Below are positions 52,858 through 61,281 of a DNA stretch of 64,000 nucleotides, piece after piece; the first letter of the stretch is position 1; every line of letters starts with the position of its first letter. The stretch spans positions 1 through 64,000 of the forward strand of contig JAAAPD010000033.1 in NCBI GenBank assembly GCA_009908505.1. The letters are read 5' to 3'. This stretch comes from Alphaproteobacteria bacterium. GTDB lineage: Bacteria; Pseudomonadota; Alphaproteobacteria; Rhodobacterales; Rhodobacteraceae. The notes beneath the pieces are model-generated. The model was given only the letters and a program-made list of their open reading frames with translations, made no database searches and was not told the DNA's origin. A program made the translations under genes and the position numbers.

Positions 52858-54513
52858 ATGGCTTCTTACCAATATGTCTACCACATGGATGGCGTCTCCA
52901 AGACCTATCCCGGCGGCAAGAAATGCTTCGAGAATGTCCGCCTGTCCTTCCTGCCGGGCGTCAAGATCGGCGTTGTCGGCGTCAACGGCGCCGGCAAGTC
53001 CACCCTGCTGCGCATCATGGCCGGGATCGACACCGATTTCTCGGGCGAGGCCTGGGCCGCCGAGGGTGCGCGCGTGGGCTACCTTCCGCAGGAACCGCAG
53101 CTGGACCCGGCCAAGACCGTGCGCGAGAATGTCATGGAAGGCGTGGCCGAAAAGAAGGCCAAGTTGGACCGGTTCAACGACCTGGCCATGAACTACAGCG
53201 ACGAAACCGCCGACGAGATGGCGCAACTCCAGGACGAGATCGACACCCAGAACCTGTGGGATCTCGACGCCCAGATCGACGTCGCGATGGAGGCCCTGCG
53301 CTGCCCGCCCGACGATGCCATGCCAGAAACCCTTTCAGGCGGCGAGGCGCGCCGCGTCGCCCTGTGCAAGCTGCTGCTTGAAGCGCCCGACATGCTGCTG
53401 CTGGACGAACCGACCAACCACCTGGACGCGGAAACCATCGCCTGGCTGCAGCAGCACCTGATCGATTACAAGGGCACCATCCTGGTCGTGACCCATGACC
53501 GCTATTTCCTTGATGACATCACCGGCTGGATCCTCGAACTCGACCGCGGCTCGGGCATCCCCTACGAGGGCAATTATTCCAGCTGGCTGGAACAGAAGGC
53601 CAAGCGCCTGGAACAAGAGGCGCGCGAGGACAAGTCCAAGCAGAAGACGCTGGAACGCGAACTGGAATGGATGCAGCAGGGCCAGAAGGCCCGCCAGGCC
53701 AAGTCCAAGGCCCGGATCCAGGCCTATGAGGAACTGGCCAACCAGTCCGAGCGCGAGAAACTTGCCCGCGCCCAGATCATCATCCCCAACGGCCCGCGCC
53801 TTGGCGGCAAGGTGATCGAGGTCGAGGGCCTGAAAAAGGCGATGGGCGACAAGCTGTTGATCGAGAACCTCGATTTCTCGCTGCCACCGGGCGGCATCGT
53901 CGGTGTGATCGGCCCGAACGGCGCGGGGAAATCCACCCTGTTCAAGATGCTGACGGGGCAGGAACAGCCCGATGAGGGCAGCGTGGAATATGGCGACACG
54001 GTCGAGCTGTCCTACGTGGACCAGTCCCGCGATGCGCTGAACCCCGACGCGACCGTCTGGGAAGAGATCAGCGATGGCGGCGAGATCATCCAGCTGGGCG
54101 ACGCCCAGATGAATTCCCGCGCCTATTGCTCCGCCTTCAACTTCAAGGGCGGCGACCAGCAGAAAAAGGTCGGCCTGCTGTCGGGCGGTGAACGCAATCG
54201 GGTGCACATGGCCAAGCTGCTGAAATCGGGCGGCAACGTGCTGCTGCTCGACGAGCCGACCAACGATCTGGACGTCGAAACGCTCCGCGCATTGGAAGAC
54301 GCGCTGACCCAGTTCGCGGGCTGCGCCGTCGTCATTTCGCACGACCGTTTCTTCCTCGACCGGATCTGTACCCACATCCTCGCCTTCGAGGGCGAGGCCC
54401 ATGTCGAATGGTTCCAGGGCAACTTCGAGGATTACGAGGAAGACAAGAAGCGGCGTCTGGGCGCCGACGCGCTGGAGCCGAAGCGGCTGAAGCACAAGAA
54501 GTTCAGTCGCTGA
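52858..54513 (+). CDS. ettA: Energy-dependent translational throttle protein EttA (ABC-F)
   Basis: 551 residues, two fused ABC cassettes and no membrane domain. Walker A motifs are GVNGAGKSTLL (residues 41-51) and GPNGAGKSTLF (near 355). Signatures are LSGGEARRVAL and LSGGERNRVHM, and Walker B segments are LLLDEPTNHLD and LLLDEPTNDLD. The interdomain P-site tRNA interaction linker is the charged helix ERELEWMQQGQKARQAKSKA near 260-285. EttA binds the ribosomal E site and gates the first peptide bond according to ATP/ADP ratio. The C-terminal RLGADALEPKRLKHKKFSR is typical. Confidence 0.95.
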   Translation: MASYQYVYHMDGVSKTYPGGKKCFENVRLSFLPGVKIGVVGVNGAGKSTLLRIMAGIDTDFSGEAWAAEGARVGYLPQEPQLDPAKTVRENVMEGVAEKKAKLDRFNDLAMNYSDETADEMAQLQDEIDTQNLWDLDAQIDVAMEALRCPPDDAMPETLSGGEARRVALCKLLLEAPDMLLLDEPTNHLDAETIAWLQQHLIDYKGTILVVTHDRYFLDDITGWILELDRGSGIPYEGNYSSWLEQKAKRLEQEAREDKSKQKTLERELEWMQQGQKARQAKSKARIQAYEELANQSEREKLARAQIIIPNGPRLGGKVIEVEGLKKAMGDKLLIENLDFSLPPGGIVGVIGPNGAGKSTLFKMLTGQEQPDEGSVEYGDTVELSYVDQSRDALNPDATVWEEISDGGEIIQLGDAQMNSRAYCSAFNFKGGDQQKKVGLLSGGERNRVHMAKLLKSGGNVLLLDEPTNDLDVETLRALEDALTQFAGCAVVISHDRFFLDRICTHILAFEGEAHVEWFQGNFEDYEEDKKRRLGADALEPKRLKHKKFSR

Positions 54514-54850
54514 GACGGCAAGGCACGACGGAGTTCTGGCGCGGGCTCGAACGCTTGCCAAGGCGCGCCTGACCATCCAAGGCCATCCGAAAGCCGCCAA
54601 CCGCATCCGGCCTTGGGGTGGGTCGACGCGTTCCCATGGGCGCGTGCCACCCTGGGATCGGGCCAAGGCGCGCGCCGCCTGCCCAATGTTTTTCCTTGCT
54701 ATCCGCCCGCAGAACCCCCATATATATTCTGCAGACGTTATTCTACCTCGACCCTGACTTCCTTTACCGGCACTCAGTTCTTCGACCCAGACTGACCAAG
54801 CCGGGCTGTCGCACCAACGCGGGCAGCACATATCAAAAGGAAGACTTCAC
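54514..54850 (+). promoter_or_regulatory. 337-base gap with the promoter and long 5' leader of the first csp gene
   Basis: No supported ORF. A candidate promoter is TTGCTA (54696-54701) with an AT-rich TATATA block from 54721, spacing longer than ideal. The remaining ~115 bases would be a long untranslated leader, as usual for cold-shock genes, ending in AAAAGGAAG before the ATG. No classical cold-box was identified by eye. Confidence 0.35.
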
Positions 54851-55057
54851 ATGGCCAATGGCACCGTGAAATGGTTCAACACCACCAAAGGCTTCGGCTT
54901 TATCGCACCTGAAACCGGCGGCAAGGACGTTTTCGTCCACATCTCCGCTGTCGAACGCGCTGGCCTGACCGGCCTGGCCGATGACCAGAAGGTCACCTTC
55001 GACGTGGAAGCCGGCCGTGACGGCCGCGAAAGCGCGACGAACATCGCCCTGGCCTGA
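54851..55057 (+). CDS. Cold-shock protein, CspA family (first copy)
   Basis: 68 residues, a single OB-fold cold-shock domain. RNP1 is KGFGFI at about residues 14-19 and RNP2 is VFVHIS at about 28-33. It binds single-stranded RNA/DNA and can melt mRNA structure. It differs from the second copy at 56221 at about 13 of 68 positions. A terminator follows at 55078. Confidence 0.96.
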   Translation: MANGTVKWFNTTKGFGFIAPETGGKDVFVHISAVERAGLTGLADDQKVTFDVEAGRDGRESATNIALA

Positions 55058-55077
55058 GCCGGACGCGACGGATTTCG

Positions 55078-55107
55078 AAAAAGGGGCGGCCGCGGCTGCC
55101 CCTTTTT
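55078..55107. terminator. Terminator between csp and trxC
   Basis: AAAAAGGGGC (55078-55087) pairs with GCCCCTTTTT (55098-55107). The A-run and T-run flanks allow it to serve both the csp gene and the convergent thioredoxin gene. Confidence 0.87.
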
Positions 55108-55112
55108 GCGTT

Positions 55113-55538
55113 CTAGCCCTGCGCCCAGCCGACGATGGCCGGGGCCTGCATCGCGCCCGACTGGCGCTTGACCTCGCGGCCCTTGCGGAACTGGATCATC
55201 GTCGGGATACCGCGGATGCCGTATTTCATGCCGGCGGTCTGGTGATCCTCGGTGTTCAGCTTGACAAGACGGGCCCTGCCGGACAGGTCTCCGGCCGCTT
55301 TCGAGAATTCCGGCGCCATCATCCGGCACGGGCCGCACCAGGGCGCCCAGAAATCCACGACCAGCGGCACGCTGTCCTTTTTCGCGGCCTTTTCCAGCGT
55401 TTGCAGATCGATCTCGACCGCCTTGGCCGGCATCAGCCTAGCCCCGCAGGTGCCGCATTTGGGGCCCGAGGACAGGCGGTCCGACGGGACCTTGTTCAAT
55501 TGCCCGCATTCCAGGCAGGTCAGCGTTTCATCCGCCAT
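55113..55538 (-). CDS. trxC: Thioredoxin 2 (zinc-containing)
   Basis: 141 residues from ATG 55538, chosen because GGAGG lies just upstream; the frame extends to 55556. The N-terminal zinc ribbon has Cys8, Cys11, Cys28 and Cys31 (CLECG and CGTCG). The redox active site is WAPWCGPCR with Cys68 and Cys71. It is a cytosolic disulfide reductase; TrxC-type proteins are typically induced by oxidative or thiol stress. A perfect AT-rich palindrome lies upstream, which suggests control by a dedicated repressor. Confidence 0.95.
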   Translation of the reverse strand: MADETLTCLECGQLNKVPSDRLSSGPKCGTCGARLMPAKAVEIDLQTLEKAAKKDSVPLVVDFWAPWCGPCRMMAPEFSKAAGDLSGRARLVKLNTEDHQTAGMKYGIRGIPTMIQFRKGREVKRQSGAMQAPAIVGWAQG

Positions 55539-55554
55539 GGCGGCCTCCGTAAAC

Positions 55555-55574
55555 ATATTAGATATTTCTAATAT
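55555..55574. promoter_or_regulatory. 20-bp palindromic operator upstream of trxC
   Basis: ATATTAGA (55555-55562) and TCTAATAT (55567-55574) are exact inverted repeats around TATT. The AT-rich block overlaps the likely -10 region of trxC, 16 bases before its start codon. The form is typical of ArsR- or MarR-family repressor sites; from memory it resembles sites of ArsR-type persulfide sensors such as BigR/SqrR, which must be checked. Confidence 0.65.
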
Positions 55575-55606
55575 ATATACGGCAGCGCGAATTCAAGAGC
55601 CGGGCG

Positions 55607-55906
55607 TCAGGCGGCGGGTTTCTCGGCCTGCTGTTCGGTGTCCGGCTCGGCGTCGGCGTCCGCCTCGGCATCAGCCGCCGGCGCCTCCGCATCGGCCGGC
55701 GCCGGCAGGGCCAGCGCCTCGTCCGGCATCTGGTCGGGCAGGTCCAGCGTCAGCCCGCCGGTTTCCATATCGACGGTCAGCTTGGGCTTGTCGGTCAGCC
55801 CGGCCATGATCTCGTTGATCTCGCCGATGGCACGTTCCAGCGTCTCGCGCTGAGTTTCCTTGACCGGCTCTGTTCCGGCTTTGCGACCGAATAGAAACTT
55901 GAACAT
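55607..55906 (-). CDS. Small acidic protein of unknown function
   Basis: 99 residues from the third of three consecutive in-frame ATG codons (55912, 55909, 55906), the one best spaced from GGGGA. The N-terminus is FKFLFGRKAG; a middle helical and beta segment (ERAIGEINEIMAGLTDKPKL; TVDMETGGLTLDLPDQMPDE) is followed by a low-complexity Ala/Asp/Glu/Pro tail. The tail alone could mark an artefact, but the structured N-terminal half and ribosome site favour a real gene. No family recognised. Confidence 0.65.
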   Translation of the reverse strand: MFKFLFGRKAGTEPVKETQRETLERAIGEINEIMAGLTDKPKLTVDMETGGLTLDLPDQMPDEALALPAPADAEAPAADAEADADAEPDTEQQAEKPAA

Positions 55907-56220
55907 CATCATCCCCGAAGGTTGCGTTTACTCGGGAAACCCCTATCAGACAGAAGGCCCCGCCACCAAGGGGAATGGCGCCGCACCCCTGCCCCCCGTG
56001 CGGGCCAAAGCCGCGGGCCTGCCGAAGAAGGCGGCACCCTGCCTGATTCGAGTGCCACAGGAATTTCACTTGATCGAGTCGCGCAAGATGCGCATTCTGC
56101 CGTCGCGACGTTACCACGATCTACCACTGTCTCCTCTATCGGCGCAGTCTCTCGATCCTCTGCACTGACGAGCCGGTCCGCTGCATCCCGCGAGCGGAGC
56201 AAATTGAAGGAAACAGTGAC
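55907..56220 (+). promoter_or_regulatory. 314-base gap with the leader of the second csp gene
   Basis: No supported ORF. The right part (after about 56100) is likely the untranslated leader of the second cold-shock gene, with GAAGGAAA about 11 bases before the ATG. No convincing promoter hexamers were fixed. Confidence 0.35.
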
Positions 56221-56427
56221 ATGGCCACTGGCACAGTCAAATGGTTCAACACCACCAAGGGGTATGGGTTCATCGCCCCCGAAGATGGCGGCAAGGACGT
56301 GTTCGTCCACATCTCCGCCGTCGAGCGGTCCGGTCTGACCGGCCTCGCCGATGATCAGAAGGTGACCTACGAATTGCAGGAAGGCCGTGACGGCCGGCAA
56401 TCCGCGGTCGATCTTGCGCTGGCCTGA
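56221..56427 (+). CDS. Cold-shock protein, CspA family (second copy)
   Basis: 68 residues, with KGYGFI (RNP1) and VFVHIS (RNP2). It is highly similar to the protein at 54851, consistent with a local duplication separated by trxC and a small acidic-protein gene. The end differs (YELQEGRDGRQSAVDLALA), which may change RNA preference. A terminator follows. Confidence 0.96.
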   Translation: MATGTVKWFNTTKGYGFIAPEDGGKDVFVHISAVERSGLTGLADDQKVTYELQEGRDGRQSAVDLALA

Positions 56428-56458
56428 ACCGGCGCGGCACAACGATACCAAGCACGAG

Positions 56459-56487
56459 CGCCCGGGTCGCATCGGCCCGGGCGTTTT
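56459..56487 (+). terminator. Terminator after the second csp gene
   Basis: CGCCCGGG (56459-56466) pairs with CCCGGGCG (56476-56483) and is followed by four T. It also lies just beyond the convergent dodecin stop. Confidence 0.75.
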
Positions 56488-56497
56488 GCGTTCTGGC

Positions 56498-56701
56498 TCA
56501 GCCGTCCAGTACGAAGGTCACGCGCATCACGACGCGGTACTCAGTGATCTTGTCGTTCTCGACGGTCACCTTCTGGTCAGTGACCCAGGCGCCGGTGATG
56601 CCCTTGAGCGTCTTCGACGCCCGTTCGATGCCGTTCGCGACCGCGTCGTCGAAAGATTTCGGCGACGAGGCGATGATCTCTGTTACTTTGGCGACGGACA
56701 T
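56498..56701 (-). CDS. Dodecin family flavin-binding protein
   Basis: 67 residues, the full dodecin length. The pattern SVAKVTEIIASSPKSFDDAV, IERASKTLKGITGAWV and ITEYRVVMRVTFVLD corresponds to the small beta-alpha-beta-beta subunit that forms hollow dodecamers storing riboflavin or FMN/FAD. AAGGAGG lies before the ATG. It is monocistronic. Confidence 0.94.
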   Translation of the reverse strand: MSVAKVTEIIASSPKSFDDAVANGIERASKTLKGITGAWVTDQKVTVENDKITEYRVVMRVTFVLDG

Positions 56702-56812
56702 GTCGGTCCTCCTTTCACTGGTTGAACGGGACCCAGCCTAACAGCCGACACCGCAACCACGAAGGGCGGGCCATTTGCGCCGGGTCGCGGCGGCGGCGAG
56801 CCGCGCAGACGC

Positions 56813-57493
56813 TCACTCGACTCTGTCGACCAGGTCCAGCACCGCCGGACCCATCGCCTCGACGATCCGCGCCACGCCGTCGGCATTGGGATGGATGCCG
56901 TCGGGCTGCATGAACCGCGCCCGCGCGCTGGACAGGTCGTCTGAAAGGATGCCCTGGAAAAAGCTCGGGAAAAGTTGGCTGTCATAGGCCTCGGCAAGTT
57001 CGGGGTAGATCGCGTCGAAGGCCGCCTTGTAGTCCGGGCCATAATTGCCCGGCGCCTGCATCCCGACCAGCAACACGGGCACCCCGGCCGCGTCCGCTGC
57101 CTGCATGATCCCGTCGAGATTGGCGCGCGCCACCTCGGGCGCGATCCCGCGCAACAGGTCGTTGCCGCCAAGCGCCACGATCATCGCGTCGACCCGTGGT
57201 GTCAGCGTCCAGTCCACCCGGGACAGGCCACCGGCCGTGGTATCGCCCGACACACCGGCATTGATCATCTCGACATCGGCGCCCCGGCCCCGCAGCCAGG
57301 CCTCCATCTGGGGCACGAAGCCCTCCTGTTCGATCAGACCGTAGCCCTGGGTCAGACTGTCGCCCAGCGCCGCCACCGTAACGGTATCGGCCTGCGCCGC
57401 CCCGCAAAGCAGAACGATGGCCGCAATCGCGTTGCGGGCGGCGGCGAATGCCCCATATGTAATGGAACGCAACAGCCCGAAGGCCCGCGCCAT
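56813..57493 (-). CDS. tesA: Arylesterase / lysophospholipase L1-type SGNH hydrolase
   Basis: 226 residues from ATG 57493; the longer frame to 57754 is the shadow of ybbA. The hydrophobic signal sequence ends AAIVLLCGAAQA-DT. SGNH blocks: VAALGDSLTQGYG (nucleophile Ser, block I), NAGVSGDTTAGG (Gly, II), VALGGNDLLRGI (Asn, III) and PDGIHPNADG (Asp-x-x-His, V). It is periplasmic. The start codon overlaps that of the divergent ABC gene by two bases, the same tesA/ybbA divergent arrangement known in E. coli. Confidence 0.92.
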   Translation of the reverse strand: MARAFGLLRSITYGAFAAARNAIAAIVLLCGAAQADTVTVAALGDSLTQGYGLIEQEGFVPQMEAWLRGRGADVEMINAGVSGDTTAGGLSRVDWTLTPRVDAMIVALGGNDLLRGIAPEVARANLDGIMQAADAAGVPVLLVGMQAPGNYGPDYKAAFDAIYPELAEAYDSQLFPSFFQGILSDDLSSARARFMQPDGIHPNADGVARIVEAMGPAVLDLVDRVE

Positions 57494-58181
57494 GAGTGAT
57501 CTCGCCCTTTCCTTGTCCGCTGTCTCGCTGTCCCTGATGGGCAATGCGGGGCCGGTGGACATCCTGCATGACATCACGCTGGACGTTGGGCGGGGGGAAA
57601 CCCTGGGACTGGTCGGGCCAAGCGGGTCTGGCAAATCGTCACTCCTCATGCTCATGGGCGGGCTGGAAACCGCGACTTCGGGGCGCATCGCCGCGCTTGG
57701 CACCGATATCACCCGGCTGGGCGAGGATGCGCTGGCGCGATTCCGCAGGGACAATATGGGGGTGGTCTTTCAATCCTTCCACCTAATCCCGACGATGACC
57801 GCTCTGGAAAACGTGGCGACTCCGCTGGAACTGGCCGGGCACCGCGACGCTTTCGCACGCGCCGAGGCCGAGCTGCAGGCGGTGGGGCTGGCGCACCGGG
57901 CCGGCCATTACCCCAGCCAGATGTCGGGCGGCGAACAGCAACGCGTGGCCCTGGCCCGTGCCGCCGCGCCCCGGCCCAAGATCCTGCTGGCCGATGAACC
58001 GACCGGTAACCTGGACGAAACCAATGGCGCGGCGATCATCGACATGTTGTTCGGCCTGCGCGAACGCCATGGCGCGACACTGATTCTCGTGACCCATGCG
58101 CCCGAACTGGCCCGGCGGTGTGACCGCGTGGTGCGGTTGCGCGATGGCCGGGTCGAACAGGCCAAGGCGGCCGCCGAATGA
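57492..58181 (+). CDS. ybbA: LolD/YbbA-type ABC transporter ATP-binding protein
   Basis: 229 residues from ATG 57492; an in-frame ATG at 57462 or 57417 would lie inside tesA. Walker A GPSGSGKSSLL is near residue 42, the signature MSGGEQQRVALARA near 145, Walker B LLADEPTGNLD, and the H-loop VTHAPELA. It belongs to the MacB/LolD/FtsE class of short ATPases and pairs with the FtsX-like permease encoded next (ATGA overlap). The cargo of YbbAP systems is not firmly established; a role in extracting or moving envelope lipids or proteins is proposed. Confidence 0.92.
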   Translation: MSDLALSLSAVSLSLMGNAGPVDILHDITLDVGRGETLGLVGPSGSGKSSLLMLMGGLETATSGRIAALGTDITRLGEDALARFRRDNMGVVFQSFHLIPTMTALENVATPLELAGHRDAFARAEAELQAVGLAHRAGHYPSQMSGGEQQRVALARAAAPRPKILLADEPTGNLDETNGAAIIDMLFGLRERHGATLILVTHAPELARRCDRVVRLRDGRVEQAKAAAE

Positions 58182-60700
58182 ACGCGCCGCTGGCCTACAG
58201 ACTGGCCCGGCGCGAGCTGCGCGGCGGGTTGCGGGGGTTCCGTATCTTCCTAGCCTGCCTGGCGCTGGGTGTCATGGCGATTGCCGCCGTGGGCACGATC
58301 CGCGCCTCGATCCAGGCCGGGCTGGCCGAAGAGGGCGCGTCGCTTCTGGGCGGCGATGCGGTGGTGCGATTCACCTATCGGTTCGCCACCCCAGACGAGG
58401 CCGAATGGATGCATTCCATCGCAATGGCCGTTTCCGAGACGACCGATTTCCGGTCGATGGTGGTGACCCGTGGCGACCCGCCGGAACGCGGCCTGACACA
58501 GGTGCAGGCGGTCGATGACCTCTACCCACTGATCGGCGCGGTCGAGCTGGACCCGACCATGCCGCTGGACCAGGCGTTCGCCGGAACCGACAAGGCCCCC
58601 GGCGCGGTCCTGGAACGGGTCCTGGCCGACCGTCTTGGTCTTGCGCCGGGCGACACGTTCCGGCTGGGCACGCAGGATTTCGTGCTCTCGGCCATCCTCG
58701 AATCCTACCCGGACAATTCCGCAGGCGGCTTCGGCCTTGGCCCGCGCAGCTTGGTGCGGCTGGCCGACCTGGCCGGCAGTGGCCTTCTGGGCGAAGGCAC
58801 GCTGATGGAAAGCAATTACCGGCTCGACCTGCCCGAGGGCGCGGACCTTGCCGCGCTCGAGGCCGAGGCCGAAGAGCGGTTCCGCGACAGCGGGCTGCGC
58901 TGGCGCGATGCGCGCGACGGCGCACCGGGGGTCAGCCAGTTCGTGGATCGAATTGGCGCCTTCCTGGTGCTGGTCGGCCTGTCGGGGCTGGCCGTGGGCG
59001 GGGTCGGCGTTTCGGCGGCGGTGCGCGCCTACCTGGCCGGCAAGACCGAGGTCATCGCCACGCTCAAGACCCTGGGCGCGACCAGTGGCACGATCTTCCT
59101 GACCTATTTCCTGCAGATCGGCATCCTGACCCTGGTCGGGGTCGGCGTCGGGGTGATCCTCGGGGCGCTGGTCCCGTTGGCCCTGTCGCCCCTCATCGTC
59201 GAACGGCTGCCGACCCCGGCCGATTTCACGCTCTACCCCGCGCCGCTGGCCGAGGCCGCGCTCTACGGTCTGCTGACCGCAGGGATCTTCACGCTCTGGC
59301 CGCTGGCGCGAACCGAACAGATCCGCGCAGCCACGCTGTTCCGCGATATCGGGGGCAGCGGGGGGCGCCTGCCCGCCCTGCGTTACCTGCTGGCCATCGC
59401 CCTGCTGCTGGCCGCCCTGGTCGGCGCCGCGATCTGGTTCTCCGGCACCGCCTTCCTGACGCTGTGGACCACGGGCGGGATCGCGCTGGCGCTGGGGATG
59501 CTGGTGCTGGCGGCGCTGCTGGTGGGATGGCTGGCGCGCCGGTTCCGCCGCCCCGCACGCGGCCGCCCGGCCCTGCGCTACGCCCTCGGCGCCATCGGCG
59601 CACAACGGGGCGAGACCACCTCCGTGGTGCTGTCGCTGGGCCTGGGCCTGGCCGTGCTGGCCACGGTGGGCCAGATTGACGGCAACCTGCGCCAGTCCAT
59701 TTCCGACGAATTGCCCGAGGTCGCGCCGTCCTATTTCTTCGTCGACATCCAGCCCGACCAGATCGAGGGGTTCCGTGCCCGGCTGGACGAGGACCCGGCC
59801 GTGCGCGATTACGAGGCCGCCCCGATGCTGCGCGGCATCATCACCCGCATCAATGATCGGCCCGCCCGCGAGGTGACGGATCACTGGGTGATCCAGGGCG
59901 ACCGGGGCCTGACCTATTCGGCCGAACCCCGCCCGGGCACCATCGTCACCGATGGCGAATGGTGGGCGGCGGATTACGATGGCCCGCCCGTGGTCAGCTT
60001 CAGCCGCGAAGAGGCCGAAGAGATGGGCCTGTCGCTGGGCGACACGCTGACCGTCAACGTGCTGGGCCGCGACATCACCGCCGAGATCACCAGCTTTCGA
60101 CAGGTGGATTTCGACGATGCCGGAATGGGATTCGTGATGTCCATGAACCCCGCCGCCCTGCAAGGCGCGCCCCATAGCTGGATCAGCACCGTCTATGCCG
60201 AACCGCAGGCCGAGGCGGAGATCCTGCGCGACCTGGCCCAGGCCTACCCCAACATCACCGCCATCCGCATCCGCGACGCCATCGACCAGGTACTTGTGGT
60301 TTTGGGGGGCATCGCGGCGGCAACGCGCTATGGCGCGCTGGCGACACTCGTGACCGGGTTCCTTGTGTTGATCGGGGCGGCGGCGGCCGGCGAACGGGCG
60401 CGCACCTATGAGGCGGCGGTGCTCAAGACACTAGGCGCGCCGCGGGCCCGTATCCTGCGCAGCTTCGCCCTGCGGGCGGCTCTGCTGGGGCTGGCGGCGG
60501 CACTGGTGGCCCTGAGCGCGGGCATGGCCGGCGGCTGGGCGGTGTCCACCTTCATCATGGAAACCGGGTTCACGCCGATCTGGTCCAACGCGCTGGCCAT
60601 CGTGCTGGGCGGGGTGCTGACCACCCTTTTTGCCGGGCTGATTTTCGCCTTGCGGCCCCTTTCCGCGAAACCGGCGCGCGTGCTGCGGGCACGAGAATGA
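58178..60700 (+). CDS. ybbP: FtsX-like ABC permease, YbbP family
   Basis: 840 residues, the size of YbbP. One N-terminal span (FRIFLACLALGVMAIAAVGT) is followed by a periplasmic MacB-like domain of about 200 residues. A group of spans near 260-440 contains the first FtsX domain (FLVLVGLSGLAVGGVGVSAA), then a second periplasmic domain near 500-690, and the last spans near 700-830 form a second FtsX domain (RTYEAAVLKTLGAPRARILR). Works with YbbA. ATGA overlaps on both sides link it to ybbA and the ChaC-like gene. Confidence 0.93.
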   Translation: MNAPLAYRLARRELRGGLRGFRIFLACLALGVMAIAAVGTIRASIQAGLAEEGASLLGGDAVVRFTYRFATPDEAEWMHSIAMAVSETTDFRSMVVTRGDPPERGLTQVQAVDDLYPLIGAVELDPTMPLDQAFAGTDKAPGAVLERVLADRLGLAPGDTFRLGTQDFVLSAILESYPDNSAGGFGLGPRSLVRLADLAGSGLLGEGTLMESNYRLDLPEGADLAALEAEAEERFRDSGLRWRDARDGAPGVSQFVDRIGAFLVLVGLSGLAVGGVGVSAAVRAYLAGKTEVIATLKTLGATSGTIFLTYFLQIGILTLVGVGVGVILGALVPLALSPLIVERLPTPADFTLYPAPLAEAALYGLLTAGIFTLWPLARTEQIRAATLFRDIGGSGGRLPALRYLLAIALLLAALVGAAIWFSGTAFLTLWTTGGIALALGMLVLAALLVGWLARRFRRPARGRPALRYALGAIGAQRGETTSVVLSLGLGLAVLATVGQIDGNLRQSISDELPEVAPSYFFVDIQPDQIEGFRARLDEDPAVRDYEAAPMLRGIITRINDRPAREVTDHWVIQGDRGLTYSAEPRPGTIVTDGEWWAADYDGPPVVSFSREEAEEMGLSLGDTLTVNVLGRDITAEITSFRQVDFDDAGMGFVMSMNPAALQGAPHSWISTVYAEPQAEAEILRDLAQAYPNITAIRIRDAIDQVLVVLGGIAAATRYGALATLVTGFLVLIGAAAAGERARTYEAAVLKTLGAPRARILRSFALRAALLGLAAALVALSAGMAGGWAVSTFIMETGFTPIWSNALAIVLGGVLTTLFAGLIFALRPLSAKPARVLRARE

Positions 60701-61281
60701 GTGCAAACGCCACGCATCCCGCATTTTTCGGTTACGGCTCGCTCGTGAACCTGGCGACCCACGCCTACGAAGACCCGTTCACCGCGCGCCTGCGCGGATG
60801 GCGGCGGGTGTGGAAGCATTCCTCGCGCCGTCCCGTCGCCTTCCTGTCCGTCGAACCGGCCGAAGGGGCCGAGATCCTGGGCGTGCTGGCCCATGTGCCC
60901 GGGGGCGACTGGGCCGCGCTGGATCAGCGCGAACAGGCCTATCTGCGTCGTGACGTGACCGATCACGTGACCCATGATCGCCCCCGCCGCCAGACTGCCG
61001 TCTACGAGGCCGCGCGCGGCTACATCGCCCCACCTTCGACGGAACACCCGATCCTTCTCAGCTATCTTGACGTTGTGGTGCAGGGCTATTTGAACCTGCA
61101 CGGCGCCGATGGCGTGGCGCATTTCTTTGCCACCACCGCCGGGTTCGAGGGGCCGATCCTCGATGACCGCAAAGCGCCGATCTACCCGCGCCACCAGACG
61201 CTGACGCAGGCGGAACGGCGCCTGGTCGATACCGCGCTAAATGATATAGGCGCGCGGATCATCCGCGCGCAGGACAGCTAG
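60697..61281 (+). CDS. Gamma-glutamylcyclotransferase family protein
   Basis: 194 residues. FFGYGSLVN near residue 10 is the substrate-binding loop (YGSL) of the cyclotransferase fold, followed by LRGWRRVWKHSSRRPVAFLS. The catalytic-type Glu is likely in the REQAYLRRDV segment near 80. Such enzymes release 5-oxoproline from gamma-glutamyl compounds such as glutathione; ChaC-type specificity is not certain. The start overlaps the ybbP stop (ATGA) and the stop overlaps the convergent gltX stop by 4 bases. Confidence 0.85.
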   Translation: MSANATHPAFFGYGSLVNLATHAYEDPFTARLRGWRRVWKHSSRRPVAFLSVEPAEGAEILGVLAHVPGGDWAALDQREQAYLRRDVTDHVTHDRPRRQTAVYEAARGYIAPPSTEHPILLSYLDVVVQGYLNLHGADGVAHFFATTAGFEGPILDDRKAPIYPRHQTLTQAERRLVDTALNDIGARIIRAQDS

